Of a stretch of 64,000 nucleotides of DNA, positions 8,097 to 16,596 are shown piece by piece. Source of the DNA: Phenylobacterium deserti (GTDB taxonomy: Bacteria > Pseudomonadota > Alphaproteobacteria > Caulobacterales > Caulobacteraceae); contig NZ_QFYR01000003.1 of the NCBI RefSeq assembly GCF_003254705.1, positions 1-64,000 of the forward strand. Direction: 5' to 3'. Each line of letters begins with the position of its first letter. Position 1 is the first letter of the stretch. The position numbers were made by a program, and so were the translations under genes. A model generated the notes under the pieces. It did no database searches and had not been told where the DNA came from. It worked only from the letters and a program-made list of their open reading frames with translations.

Positions 8097-9359
8097 ATGA
8101 CGAAGGCCGCTAGCGGAGACTCGAAGAGCACCCTGTATTGCTCTTTCTGCGGCAAGAGCCAGCACGAGGTCCGCAAGCTCATCGCGGGTCCGACGGTGTT
8201 CATCTGTGATGAATGCGTCGAGCTCTGCATGGATATCATCCGCGAGGAGCACAAGATCTCCTTCGTCAAGTCGAAGGACGGCGTCCCGACTCCGAAGGAA
8301 ATTCGGGAGGTCCTCGACGACTACGTGATCGGCCAGGACCACGCCAAGAAGGTCCTCTCGGTCGCGGTGCACAACCACTACAAGCGCCTGAACCACGCGA
8401 CGAAGAACAACGACGTCGAGCTGGGCAAGGCCAACATAATGCTGATCGGGCCGACCGGCACGGGTAAGACCCTGCTGGCCCAGACGCTCGCCCGAATCAT
8501 CGACGTGCCCTTCACCGTGGCCGACGCCACGACCCTGACGGAAGCCGGCTACGTCGGCGAAGACGTCGAGAACATCATCCTCAAGCTGCTGCAGGCGGCC
8601 GACTACAACGTCGAGCGGGCGCAGCGCGGCATCGTCTACATCGACGAAGTCGACAAGATCAGCCGCAAGTCGGACAACCCGTCCATCACCCGCGACGTGT
8701 CGGGCGAAGGCGTGCAGCAGGCCCTGCTGAAGATCATGGAAGGCACCGTCGCCTCCGTGCCGCCGCAGGGCGGGCGCAAGCATCCGCAACAGGAGTTCCT
8801 GCAGGTCGACACCACCAACATCCTGTTCATCTGTGGCGGCGCTTTCGCCGGCTTGGAGAAGATCATCTCCGCGCGCGGCCAAGGCACGTCGATCGGCTTT
8901 GGCGCCAAGGTGTCGGATCCGGACGAGCGCCGCACGGGTGAGATCTTCCGCCAAGTGGAGCCGGACGATCTGCTGCGCTTCGGCCTGATCCCGGAGTTCA
9001 TCGGCCGTCTGCCGGTGATCGCCACCCTGGACGACCTGGACGAGAAAGCCCTGGTGAAGATCCTCACCGAGCCGAAGAACGCCTTCGTGAAGCAGTACGT
9101 CCGCCTCTTTGAGATGGAGAACGTCGGCCTGACCTTCACGGACGACGCCCTCACCGCCGTGGCCCGCAAGGCCATCCAGCGCAAGACCGGCGCGCGCGGC
9201 CTGCGCTCGATCCTCGAAGGCGTCCTGCTCGAGACGATGTATGAGCTGCCGACCTACGACGGCGTCGAAGAAGTGGTGGTCAACGCCGAAGTGATCGAAG
9301 GTCGGGCGCAACCGCTGATCATCTACGCCGAGCGTCGAGACAAAGGCGGCGCTGCTTAA
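8097..9359 (+). CDS. clpX: ATP-dependent Clp protease ATP-binding subunit ClpX
   Basis: The protein has 420 residues, the usual length, and starts [10 protein letters not shown]. The N-terminal zinc-binding domain has Cys15, Cys18, Cys37 and Cys40. The AAA+ core has Walker A GPTGTGKT (118-125), Walker B YIDEVDK (Asp183-Glu184), the sensor regions and the [14 protein letters not shown]-terminal domain. It unfolds substrates and feeds them to ClpP; in Caulobacter it clears CtrA. It is transcribed alone, divergent from cicA, with a strong terminator after it. The 218-bp upstream gap holds an inverted repeat TCGCGA at 7929 and 7945. Confidence 0.98.
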   Translation: MTKAASGDSKSTLYCSFCGKSQHEVRKLIAGPTVFICDECVELCMDIIREEHKISFVKSKDGVPTPKEIREVLDDYVIGQDHAKKVLSVAVHNHYKRLNHATKNNDVELGKANIMLIGPTGTGKTLLAQTLARIIDVPFTVADATTLTEAGYVGEDVENIILKLLQAADYNVERAQRGIVYIDEVDKISRKSDNPSITRDVSGEGVQQALLKIMEGTVASVPPQGGRKHPQQEFLQVDTTNILFICGGAFAGLEKIISARGQGTSIGFGAKVSDPDERRTGEIFRQVEPDDLLRFGLIPEFIGRLPVIATLDDLDEKALVKILTEPKNAFVKQYVRLFEMENVGLTFTDDALTAVARKAIQRKTGARGLRSILEGVLLETMYELPTYDGVEEVVVNAEVIEGRAQPLIIYAERRDKGGAA

Positions 9360-9380
9360 GCGAACTCAGCTCTGACTGAG

Positions 9381-9410
9381 AGGCCCCGCGGGCGACTGCG
9401 GGGCCTTTTT
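9381..9410 (+). terminator. Rho-independent terminator of clpX
   Basis: AGGCCCCGC (9381-9389) pairs with GCGGGGCCT (9398-9406), followed by a run of five T. Confidence 0.88.
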
Positions 9411-9469
9411 CGTGGGCAGCTTCAAGTTGTGGCGCTAACCTCGACCGGACCCAGTTGCGGGAGAGCGAG

Positions 9470-9943
9470 ATGATCGGGTTGGTGGTCCTGCTCTTCGGAG
9501 CGCAGACGGCTGCTGCGCCGCCCGCGATGCCGGCGCCGGACCCTCGGGGCATCGCGCTGCCGGTTTGGACGGACCGGCTTCAAGCGAAGGACTGGCCGTT
9601 CTTGTCCATGGACGCCAGTCGCACTGTCGTGCTGTTCGCCAAAGCCGCGCCGGGCAGGGCAGGAGAGCCCGAAGAGGTCTGGATGCGCCAGGAGTACAAG
9701 GAGGCGCAGACCGACCCGGCCGTTCCCGCAGGCGTCGTGGCGCAGCCCTACAAGTCTGAGCGGATCGTTGCGCACGTGGACTGCGCAAGGCGTGTAGCGC
9801 GCCGGTTCAGGGTCTATCGTTACCCGGAGAACAACCTCGAGGGGCGGCCAGAGGTCTACGGCTACGAAGGTGTCGAGTGGGCGGCGCCGGACCCGGAGTC
9901 ATTCGATGCGGCCGTGCTGCAGGCGGCGTGCTTGCGGTCGTGA
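9470..9943 (+). CDS. Exported protein of unknown function
   Basis: The protein has 157 residues from ATG 9470, preceded by GAGAGCGAG. The N-terminus MIGLVVLLFGAQTAAAPPA looks like a short signal peptide. The mature part contains VLFAKAAPG, two cysteines (in HVDCARR and LQAACLRS) that may form a disulfide, and a late EVYGYEGVEWAAPDPES segment. It faintly recalls the surface-adhesin-E-like periplasmic family, but I do not claim it. It lies between clpX and clpP, a place where other Caulobacterales have different genes. Confidence 0.6.
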   Translation: MIGLVVLLFGAQTAAAPPAMPAPDPRGIALPVWTDRLQAKDWPFLSMDASRTVVLFAKAAPGRAGEPEEVWMRQEYKEAQTDPAVPAGVVAQPYKSERIVAHVDCARRVARRFRVYRYPENNLEGRPEVYGYEGVEWAAPDPESFDAAVLQAACLRS

Positions 9944-9947
9944 GGCG

Positions 9948-10397
9948 CTACAAGCCTTGCCGGATGAGCACGTCCGGATCGGCGGCCAGTCGGAACAGGT
10001 ACTGCTGACGCGCAGGCATACCCGCACGATAGGTTCTTAACGTCGCGCGTTGCTCGTCGGTGAGGCGGAACGGTCGGTAGCCGCGCGCCGCCAGGCATGC
10101 GTCCAGAGCTTCGGCCACCTGCTCGGCGACTCGGATCGCCTGCGCGCTGCGGCCGATCTGCGCCTGGTCGACGTACTGCCGGACATCCACGTCGTCGGCC
10201 AGGATCATGATGTCGGCCATCGGGACGCGCACCTTGCTCACGCTGGCGGCGTAGACGCATTCCACCGTGTCGGTGCGGTACTGCAGGAACGAAATCCCAG
10301 GCTTGCCCCAACTGTGCGGAGGCAGCTTCGGCTTGGCCGAGGCTGGAGCGGCCGCGGTCGTAGCCAGCAGGACGGAGAGGATGATGGCGTTGCGCAT
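9948..10397 (-). CDS. Exported alpha-helical protein of unknown function
   Basis: The protein has 149 residues. MRNAIILSVLLATTAAAPASA is a clear signal peptide with AxA cleavage. The mature part has two cysteines (VECVYAAS and LDACLAARGY), likely a disulfide, in a mostly helical context that includes RGYRPFRLTDEQ. Similar short exported proteins occur in sphingomonads and Caulobacterales, but no function is known to me. It is convergent with the exported protein at 9470 and divergent from clpP. The 241-bp gap to clpP has no further gene that I can see. Confidence 0.65.
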   Translation of the reverse strand: MRNAIILSVLLATTAAAPASAKPKLPPHSWGKPGISFLQYRTDTVECVYAASVSKVRVPMADIMILADDVDVRQYVDQAQIGRSAQAIRVAEQVAEALDACLAARGYRPFRLTDEQRATLRTYRAGMPARQQYLFRLAADPDVLIRQGL

Positions 10398-10638
10398 ATG
10401 GCGCTCCGAACGTCGCTCGTGCCGGAGGATAGCTCAGCTCTCAACGACCGCAACCGGAGCGTGCCCTGCTTCTGCGCGATCACAGACGCGCCACCTCTAG
10501 CGGGCGTGAGCGTTACAGAACCGGGCGTCATCTCTCGGCAGAGGCGTCCCGGCCTTGCGCCTGGCTCTCCGGCACGCGATATCGGTGGGGAGCGGGCTCC
10601 GCCAGGCTCGCCAAAGATTCCAGAAGGACTTCCTCCCT

Positions 10639-11256
10639 ATGCGTGACCCCGTCACTACCGCGCTCGGCCTCGTGCCGATGGTCGTCGAGCAGACGAGCCG
10701 CGGCGAGCGCGCCTACGACATCTTTTCCCGACTCCTTAAAGACCGGATCGTGTTCCTGGCGGGCCCGGTCGAGGACAGCATGGCCAGCCTGATCTGCGCC
10801 CAGCTCCTCCATCTCGAGGCGGAGAACCCGAAAAAAGAAATTCAGATGTACATCAACTCGCCGGGTGGGATCGTGACCTCGGGTCTCGCGATCTACGACA
10901 CCATGCAGTACATCAAGAGCCCGGTGATCACCCTGTGCCTCGGCATGGCCGCCTCGATGGGCTCGTTCCTGCTGATGGCCGGCGAAAAGGGCAGCCGCAT
11001 CGCTCTGCCGAACTCGCGCATCATGGTGCACCAGCCTTCCGGCGGCTTCTCGGGCAAGGCCTCCGACGTCGAGCGCCATGCCGAGGACATCTTGAAGACG
11101 AAGCGCCGGCTGAACGAGATCTACGCGAAGCACACCGGCCAGCCGATCGAGGTGGTCGAGGAGACGCTCGATCGCGACTACTTCATGAGCGCTCAGGAAG
11201 CCAAGGACTGGGGTCTCGTCGACCACGTCTGGGAAAAGCGCGATCAGGCCGACTAA
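10639..11256 (+). CDS. clpP: ATP-dependent Clp protease proteolytic subunit
   Basis: The protein has 205 residues. ATG 10639 ([10 protein letters not shown]) follows AGAAGGA; in-frame starts further upstream would add a tail absent from the family. The catalytic triad is visible: Ser106 in MAASMGS, His131 in MVHQPSGG and Asp180 in LDRDYFMS. It forms the tetradecameric peptidase that partners ClpX and ClpA. A terminator follows at once. In C. crescentus clpP is also monocistronic but sits upstream of cicA-clpX; here it lies downstream of clpX. Confidence 0.98.
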   Translation: MRDPVTTALGLVPMVVEQTSRGERAYDIFSRLLKDRIVFLAGPVEDSMASLICAQLLHLEAENPKKEIQMYINSPGGIVTSGLAIYDTMQYIKSPVITLCLGMAASMGSFLLMAGEKGSRIALPNSRIMVHQPSGGFSGKASDVERHAEDILKTKRRLNEIYAKHTGQPIEVVEETLDRDYFMSAQEAKDWGLVDHVWEKRDQAD

Positions 11257-11280
11257 GCGCCGCGTCCGCTCCGAATCGGA

Positions 11281-11308
11281 ACGCCCGCCGGGAGACCGGC
11301 GGGCGTTT
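11281..11308 (+). terminator. Rho-independent terminator of clpP
   Basis: An 11-bp stem ACGCCCGCCGG (11281-11291) pairs with CCGGCGGGCGT (11296-11306), followed by TTTCGCTTT. Confidence 0.85.
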
Positions 11309-11391
11309 CGCTTTGACTATGTGGCCGCTGACATGTGGCTCGGTGCAACGCGATTGTGTATCAGGTCACGCTCCTAGCGAGCGAGACTCAG

Positions 11392-12282
11392 ATGCCCGAG
11401 TTGACGATTCCGCCGATCCACTACGACGAACGGCTTTCCCATCCCAATCTCTTCCGAGCACATTTCGGAAAGTTGTCCGACGCTGAATGGCTGGCGGTCT
11501 TGCAACGCTCCGTGCATGAGGCCGAGATCGATGGGGTGCCGTTTCCGCGCTTCCCTGACGTCGACCTCCAGATGCGTATCCATGGCACTGCGAACGAGGT
11601 CGCTGTGGAGGAAGCGTTCCGGTTCTTCAGCTTCGTGAAGACCACGGTTGGAGAGCAAAGCCTTCGGCCAGAAGCGCGATTCCTTGATTTCGGCTCAGGT
11701 TGGGGCCGCATGCTCCGCCCCTACCTCAGGTATTTCGATCTAGCGAATATCTATGCGTTCGAGCCGAACCGTCTCTTCCTGACAATCGCCCGCAGCCTGA
11801 ACCCGCACGTGACGTTCCTAGCAGGCGAGTACCTGCCAAACAGGCGGATCCCGCGACATGTGTTCGACCTGATCGTGGGCTACTCGATCTTTTCGCACCT
11901 TTCGCACCATTCGACCGCGGTCTGGCTACGCGAAACCGCCGAACTGCTGACAACCGGAGGCCACGCAGTGTTCACCACTTGGGGGGAACGCTTCATAGAT
12001 GGGTTGATCGCTGCAGCGGAACAGCTCGCTAATGGCGAAGAGATCCACTGGTACTATCAGTTCGTCCTGGAAAAGGTTGGAGATCCGCGTGCTCTTCGTG
12101 AGCACTTCCATAAGGGCAAGTTTATTTGGATCCGTTCACAAGAGAACGAGAACTATGGGGAGACATTGATCAGTCGGACGGCGCTTGAGCTTATCCTCAA
12201 AGAGCACGCGCTTCCGCTCGAGATCGTTAAGTTCGACACAACAAGTTTGCCCCAGGACGCCTTTGTCCTTCGACGCTTGTAG
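11392..12282 (+). CDS. Class I SAM-dependent methyltransferase
   Basis: The protein has 296 residues and starts MPELTIPPIHYDERL. The SAM-binding motif I is FLDFGSGWGRML, followed by the acidic residue in IYAFEPNR and the motif IV region FDLIVGYSIFSHL. The substrate is unknown; such genes often modify glycans or small molecules. Codon use is less G/C-biased at third positions than in the flanking clpP and tig genes, which suggests acquisition by transfer. It faces the FkbM-type methyltransferase across a small ORF. Confidence 0.85.
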   Translation: MPELTIPPIHYDERLSHPNLFRAHFGKLSDAEWLAVLQRSVHEAEIDGVPFPRFPDVDLQMRIHGTANEVAVEEAFRFFSFVKTTVGEQSLRPEARFLDFGSGWGRMLRPYLRYFDLANIYAFEPNRLFLTIARSLNPHVTFLAGEYLPNRRIPRHVFDLIVGYSIFSHLSHHSTAVWLRETAELLTTGGHAVFTTWGERFIDGLIAAAEQLANGEEIHWYYQFVLEKVGDPRALREHFHKGKFIWIRSQENENYGETLISRTALELILKEHALPLEIVKFDTTSLPQDAFVLRRL

Positions 12283-12307
12283 CTTCCGTAAGTCGCACCG
12301 CGCGTAC

Positions 12308-12481
12308 CTAGACCCACATGTCGAGGTTCTCGCCTTGGCCCTTGTCCGGCTTACGCGCGAGCTTTGGTCGCGACCGTCCCTGGGCCTTGTCCGCCTTGGG
12401 CTCCGCCACCTTCCGCTTCACCGGCTGGACTTCAGCGATCGGGCGATATGTAACGGGCGTGATCAAGCGGGCACGACTCAC
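12308..12481 (-). CDS. Small basic protein ending NLDMWV
   Basis: Reading from GTG 12481 to TAG 12308 gives 57 residues: a VTYRPIAEVQPVKRKVAEPK core, a Lys/Pro-rich linker and the end GENLDMWV. Third codon positions are mostly G or C, as in real genes here. An in-frame stop lies five codons upstream of the GTG, so the start is constrained; GCGGAA lies 9 nt before it. A TTAA-N7-TTAA box lies 36-50 bp upstream. No function is known. Confidence 0.5.
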   Translation of the reverse strand: MSRARLITPVTYRPIAEVQPVKRKVAEPKADKAQGRSRPKLARKPDKGQGENLDMWV

Positions 12482-12516
12482 GAGGCTGAGTTCCGCTCAA
12501 GATGCGGCGCCTGCGC

Positions 12517-12531
12517 TTAAGCACCTGTTAA
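12517..12531 (-). promoter_or_regulatory. CtrA-type box, TTAA-N7-TTAA
   Basis: TTAA at 12517-12520 and TTAA at 12528-12531 are separated by GCACCTG. This matches the core of the Caulobacter CtrA full site. It overlaps the stop codon of the FkbM gene and sits upstream of the small minus-strand ORF starting at 12481. The flanks also make it an inverted repeat (CGCTTAA and TTAAGCG), so a hairpin role is possible. Confidence 0.45.
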
Positions 12532-13346
12532 GCGCCCACGCCATTCCAGTTCTGGGCGCGAGACGTCCAAAGTGAAGGATCGACACGCAGCATGTGCTGC
12601 ACCACGGTCCGGCGCTCGTTCGGAATGCAGAGCATGTTGCGTGAGACGACCCCGCCGAAGACGTTTTCGGTGTGGCCGCGATAGTTCTGCGGATCGAACA
12701 GCGGCGGCCGGTGCCAGTACATCTGGTAGCCCATCCGATCGATCAGCTGGATCACCTCGTGGGCCTGCTCCAATCGATCATTCTCGATGTAGATGACGGG
12801 GCGGCAGCGTAGGATCGTTTCACGCGCTCCACGCAGGACCTTGGGCTCAAACCCCTCCACGTCGATCTTGAGCACGTCGAGTTTGCGCAGGTCGAGTTCG
12901 TCCAGCGGGGTGATGCGGACGCGAACGCCCCGGCTTGCATCTGTCGAAAGCGAGATCCCGCCGAAGTTGTTGGCTTGTTCGTAGGCGATCGGCGGAACAG
13001 TGGCGTAGCCGCTCTCCTCACCGCAACCTTCGGGGTAGGCCAGCACGTTTCGCACATCGTTGAGAGCTAGGTTGCCGCAGAGTACCTGGAACACACGCTG
13101 CTGAGGCTCGAAGGCGTAGAGCCGGCCCGGTGCGCAGGCCTTCGCCATGGGCACGGTGTGGGTGCCGATGTTCGCCCCGATCTCCACGACGGTCATGCCC
13201 GGCTTGATCAGTTGCTTGAACATCGCCCATTCGCCCGGGCAGTACTCCCCGTAGAGCTCCAGCGATCGTGTGATGTAGATGTCGCTGGTCAGCCCGAGCA
13301 TTGGGCCGAAGCGGGTTTCGTACATCTTGACCGCGGGTTCGCTCAT
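12528..13346 (-). CDS. FkbM family methyltransferase
   Basis: The protein has 272 residues and starts MSEPAVKMYETRF. The FkbM-type SAM fold is visible: VVEIGANIGTHTVPMA (motif I), LYAFEPQQRVF (motif II), and LDVLKIDVEGFEPKVLRGA with the conserved DVEG. The family mainly makes O-methylations of sugars and natural products. The C-terminal ~60 residues are typical of FkbM proteins acting on polysaccharide substrates. It lies 90 bp from tRNA-Leu. With the methyltransferase at 11392 it forms a patch inserted between clpP and tig. Confidence 0.9.
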   Translation of the reverse strand: MSEPAVKMYETRFGPMLGLTSDIYITRSLELYGEYCPGEWAMFKQLIKPGMTVVEIGANIGTHTVPMAKACAPGRLYAFEPQQRVFQVLCGNLALNDVRNVLAYPEGCGEESGYATVPPIAYEQANNFGGISLSTDASRGVRVRITPLDELDLRKLDVLKIDVEGFEPKVLRGARETILRCRPVIYIENDRLEQAHEVIQLIDRMGYQMYWHRPPLFDPQNYRGHTENVFGGVVSRNMLCIPNERRTVVQHMLRVDPSLWTSRAQNWNGVGA

Positions 13347-13435
13347 GGGACCTCCGTTTTCCGCGCCTGTTTAAAGAGGCGCAGCGCTGGAGGGAACTGG
13401 CGCTCAGCGGCGTTCCATCGTAATGACGCGGGCGC

Positions 13436-13520
13436 GCGGATGTGGCGGAACTGGTAGACGCACTGGATTTAGGTTCCAGCGCCGAGAGGCGTGGAGGTTC
13501 GAGTCCTCTCATCCGCACCA
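13436..13520 (+). tRNA. tRNA-Leu (TAG)
   Basis: An 85-nt type II tRNA. The acceptor is GCGGATG with CATCCGC, the anticodon arm is CTGGA-TTTAGGT-TCCAG with anticodon TAG, the long variable arm and the T-arm GGTTCGAGTCC are present, and ACCA is encoded at the 3' end (13517-13520). Confidence 0.96.
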
Positions 13521-13681
13521 GCAACGCGGCGCTGCACCCGGCTCGCTTTGGGCTTGGAGCACCCCGCGGGGCATGACATAAGTCGCCGCCCGCCGCCGGG
13601 GCATGCTTCGGCGGCGCTCATCTTTCACGCAAAGGCGGTCGCAGGCGCTACAAGCTCGGCGCGGCGCCCGGGAATACAAGA

Positions 13682-15046
13682 ATGTCGATGCAGATCGTTG
13701 AAAAGTCTGGTGAAGGCCTGAGCCGCGTCTACGGAGTCACCGTTCCCGTCTCGGACCTGACCGAGAAGCTCGAGGCGCGCATCGCCGAGATCACCCCGAC
13801 TCTCAACATCAAGGGCTTCCGCCCCGGCAAGGTGCCGACGGCTCACGTGCGCCGCCTGTATGGCAAGGCGCTGATGACGGAAGTGGTCGAGCAGACCCTG
13901 ACGGAAACCACGCAGAAAGTCTTAGAAGACAACAAGCTGCGCCCCGCGGGCGAGCCGGACCTGAAGCCGGAAGGCGACATCAACCAGGTCATCGAAGGCA
14001 AGGCCGACCTTTCCTACGAACTGGCCGTCGACATCATGCCGGAGTTCGATCCGGTGGATCCCGCCACCCTCGAGCTGACGCGCCCGGTGTACGAGCCGAG
14101 CGACGCGGAGGTCGACGAGGCTCTGACCGAACTCGCCAGCCAGAACCGCACGTACGAAAGCCGGACCGGAAAGACGGTCAAGGCGAAGGACGGCGACATG
14201 GTTGTCATCGACTTCGTCGGCAAGCTTGATGGCGAAGCCTTCGCGGGCGGCACGGCCAATGACGCCGAGCTGGTGCTGGGTTCTGGCCAGTTTATCCCGG
14301 GGTTCGAGGACCAGCTGGTCGGCGCCAAGCCGGACAGCGACGTCGAAGTGAAGGTGACTTTTCCGGAGGACTACCAAGCCGCCAATCTGGCCGGCAAGGA
14401 AGCGGTCTTCGAAGTGAAGGTGAAGGACGTCAAAGCTCCGGTGGACGCCGAGCCGAACGACGCCCTAGCTGAGCGTCTTGGCCTCGAGAGCCTCGACAAG
14501 CTCAAGGAGCTGCTGAAGGACAACCTTAAGCAACAGTATGCTCAGGCTTCCCGCTTCAAGCTTAAGCGCGCGCTGCTTGACCAGTTGGACTCCAAACACG
14601 ACTTCCCGCTGCCGCCGAAGATGGTGGATGCCGAGTTCGCCACGATCTGGAGCCAAGTCCAGCAGGACAAGACCAACGGCAGCCTGCCGGCCGAAGACGC
14701 GGACAAGTCTGACGAACAACTGCAGACCGAATATCGCAAGATCGCCGAGCGCCGCGTCCGTCTGGGCTTGGTCCTGGCCGAGATCGGCCGCAACAACAAT
14801 GTCCAGGTCACGGACCAGGAACTGGCCAACGCCATGCGCCAAGAGGCGATGCGCTACGGTCCGCAAGCCCAGCAGGTGTTCGACCTGTTCCGCAACAACC
14901 CGAACGCTCAGGCGCAGCTTCGCGCCCCGATCTTCGAAGACAAGGTGGTGGACCTCATCACCTCCAAGGCGAAGGTCGAGGAGCAGTCCGTCTCCAAGGA
15001 CGAGCTCTTGAAGGAAGACGATCTGCCGGAAGGCTACGGTCAGTAA
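13682..15046 (+). CDS. tig: Trigger factor (ribosome-associated chaperone)
   Basis: The protein has 454 residues. The N-terminal ribosome-binding domain contains the GFRPGKVP signature loop. A FKBP-type prolyl isomerase domain follows (about residues 165-250, [28 protein letters not shown]). A long helical C-terminal chaperone domain ends in an acidic tail. It binds nascent chains at the exit tunnel. ATG 13682 is 8 nt after GGGA; the ATG at 13688 is an alternative. The 160-bp gap from tRNA-Leu shows a GC-rich hairpin but no gene. Confidence 0.97.
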   Translation: MSMQIVEKSGEGLSRVYGVTVPVSDLTEKLEARIAEITPTLNIKGFRPGKVPTAHVRRLYGKALMTEVVEQTLTETTQKVLEDNKLRPAGEPDLKPEGDINQVIEGKADLSYELAVDIMPEFDPVDPATLELTRPVYEPSDAEVDEALTELASQNRTYESRTGKTVKAKDGDMVVIDFVGKLDGEAFAGGTANDAELVLGSGQFIPGFEDQLVGAKPDSDVEVKVTFPEDYQAANLAGKEAVFEVKVKDVKAPVDAEPNDALAERLGLESLDKLKELLKDNLKQQYAQASRFKLKRALLDQLDSKHDFPLPPKMVDAEFATIWSQVQQDKTNGSLPAEDADKSDEQLQTEYRKIAERRVRLGLVLAEIGRNNNVQVTDQELANAMRQEAMRYGPQAQQVFDLFRNNPNAQAQLRAPIFEDKVVDLITSKAKVEEQSVSKDELLKEDDLPEGYGQ

Positions 15047-15070
15047 GCTTCGGCTTCGCCAGAACTGCGA

Positions 15071-15100
15071 AGGGCTCCCGCGAGGGAGCCCTGTTTGTTT
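15071..15100 (+). terminator. Rho-independent terminator of tig
   Basis: GGGCTCCC (15072-15079) and GGGAGCCC (15084-15091) form a perfect stem with a GCGA loop, followed by TGTTTGTTT. Confidence 0.8.
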
Positions 15101-15145
15101 CCGCCTTGCGCACAAACGCGGCGTCGCCGCGGAGCCGCCGACGGC

Positions 15146-15403
15146 TCAGAACTGGGATACGCTGGGACGATTGTTGCGCATGTCGCGAAGCTTCTCGCGA
15201 TCCTTGCGAGCGCCTTGCTCCCGGGCGGTCATCTGCTTCTCGTTGAGGCAGACCTTCCTGGCCATGACACTGCCGGTCGGCACTTCTTTGCGACAGACCG
15301 GCTTGGTTTTGGCCGGTGGAGTTGGCGCGACTTGCGCCTCCACTGCGGAAGCCGCAGGAGCGGCCTGCAAGAGCAACGCGGTCGAAACGGCGAGTGCAAT
15401 CAA
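15146..15403 (-). CDS. Small exported cysteine-pair protein
   Basis: The protein has 85 residues from TTG 15403, giving an initiator Met then IALAVSTALLLQAAPAASA, a good signal peptide. GGGGGA lies about 6 nt upstream of this TTG; a GTG seven codons earlier lacks a ribosome site. The mature part has PVCRKEVPTGSVMARKVCLN, a Cys pair about 15 residues apart found in many small alphaproteobacterial secreted proteins, then a basic tail. The role is unknown, probably periplasmic. It is convergent with tig. Confidence 0.65.
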   Translation of the reverse strand: MIALAVSTALLLQAAPAASAVEAQVAPTPPAKTKPVCRKEVPTGSVMARKVCLNEKQMTAREQGARKDREKLRDMRNNRPSVSQF

Positions 15404-15491
15404 CGCGAAGTCCCCCAGCGTCACCAGGGTGCTTAGCTAACGAACCTTCGCCGTTCGCCCAACATAACGATGTTTAATGATCGCGGCGCCG

Positions 15492-16517
15492 TTAGCCGGC
15501 CGCGAGTTCCCCGATCACGAAGGCGTCCTCGTCCGCACGGACCAGGCCCTCCAAAACGTCCGGCAGGTCTTCCGGGGACACGATCAGCATGAGGCCCACG
15601 CCGCAGTTGAAGGTCCGGTGCAGTTCGTGGTCGTCAACCCCGCCTGTCCGCTGAAGCCAGTCGAAGACCGGAGGCAGGGCCCAGGCGTTCCAGTCGAACC
15701 GCGCCGTCAGGCCTTCGGCGATCGCTCTCGGCGGGTTTTCGATGAGGCCGCCGCCGGTGATGTGCGCCAGCCCCTTGATCCGGCCAGCCTTGAGGTGCGG
15801 CAGGACCGAGCGAACGTAGATGCGCGTCGGGGTGAGCAGCGCCTCAGCGAGCGTCTGTCCTTCCGAAAAGGGTGCGGCGGCTTCCCAGGGAAGGCCGGAT
15901 CGCTCGACAATGCGCCGGACGAGCGAATAGCCGTTGGAGTGCGGACCGGAAGAGCTGAGGCCGATCAGGATATCGCCCGGCTTTTGGTCGCCAAGCCGCG
16001 GGAGCACCTTGTCGCGGTCCACCGCGCCGACGCAGAAGCCCGCCATGTCATAGTCGCCGTCGGCGTACATCCCCGGCATCTCGGCGGTCTCGCCGCCAAC
16101 CAGCGCGCAGTTGGCCTGCCGGCAGCCTTCGGCGATGCCAGCAACCACGGTGGCGGCCGCTTCGACGTCCAGCTTGCCGGTCGCAAAGTAGTCCAGGAAC
16201 ATCAGCGGCTCTGCGCCCTGGGCCAACAGGTCGTTCACGCACATGCCGACGAGGTCGATACCGACGGTATCGTGACGGCCCGTCTCGATGGCGACCTTCA
16301 GCTTCGTTCCGACGCCGTCAGTGGTCGTGACCAGCAATGGATCGGCGTATCCGGCCGCCTTGAGGTCGAAGAGAGCCCCGAAGCCGCCCAGCGAGGCTTC
16401 AGCGCCCGCGCGGCGCGTCGCCTTCGCCAAGGGCTTGATCCGCTCGACGAGAGCGTTTCCGGCGTCTATGTCCACGCCGGCCTGGGCGTACGTCAAACCA
16501 TTGGGCCGCTCGGACAT
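15492..16517 (-). CDS. purM: Phosphoribosylformylglycinamidine cyclo-ligase (AIR synthetase)
   Basis: The protein has 341 residues, the usual length. It closes FGAM to 5-aminoimidazole ribonucleotide in purine synthesis. Family signatures are present: [44 protein letters not shown], the Gly-rich [14 protein letters not shown] and the C-terminal [14 protein letters not shown]. It is soluble. It is divergent from rnd. purN, its frequent partner, is not in the window. Confidence 0.97.
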   Translation of the reverse strand: MSERPNGLTYAQAGVDIDAGNALVERIKPLAKATRRAGAEASLGGFGALFDLKAAGYADPLLVTTTDGVGTKLKVAIETGRHDTVGIDLVGMCVNDLLAQGAEPLMFLDYFATGKLDVEAAATVVAGIAEGCRQANCALVGGETAEMPGMYADGDYDMAGFCVGAVDRDKVLPRLGDQKPGDILIGLSSSGPHSNGYSLVRRIVERSGLPWEAAAPFSEGQTLAEALLTPTRIYVRSVLPHLKAGRIKGLAHITGGGLIENPPRAIAEGLTARFDWNAWALPPVFDWLQRTGGVDDHELHRTFNCGVGLMLIVSPEDLPDVLEGLVRADEDAFVIGELAAG

Positions 16518-16596
16518 ACGAAAAACCTCAGAGGAAATGCGCCTAGACGCGCTCCGGACTTGCAGACTCGGGCGCGCGCGGGGCTATAGCTAATTG

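Noticed and set aside
7896..9311. Long minus-strand open frame opposite clpX (471 codons)
   Set aside because: It is the mirror of a strongly conserved gene. Long antisense frames are expected at this GC content, and its His/Leu/Ala/Arg-rich product matches nothing.
12318..12575. 85-codon plus-strand frame between the methyltransferases
   Set aside because: It overlaps the end of the FkbM gene and has no ribosome site; the minus-strand 57-residue frame in the same interval has the better codon pattern.
11392..13520. Integrative element at tRNA-Leu
   Set aside because: No integrase, no repeated tRNA 3' end and no transposase were found, so only an island-like patch is claimed.
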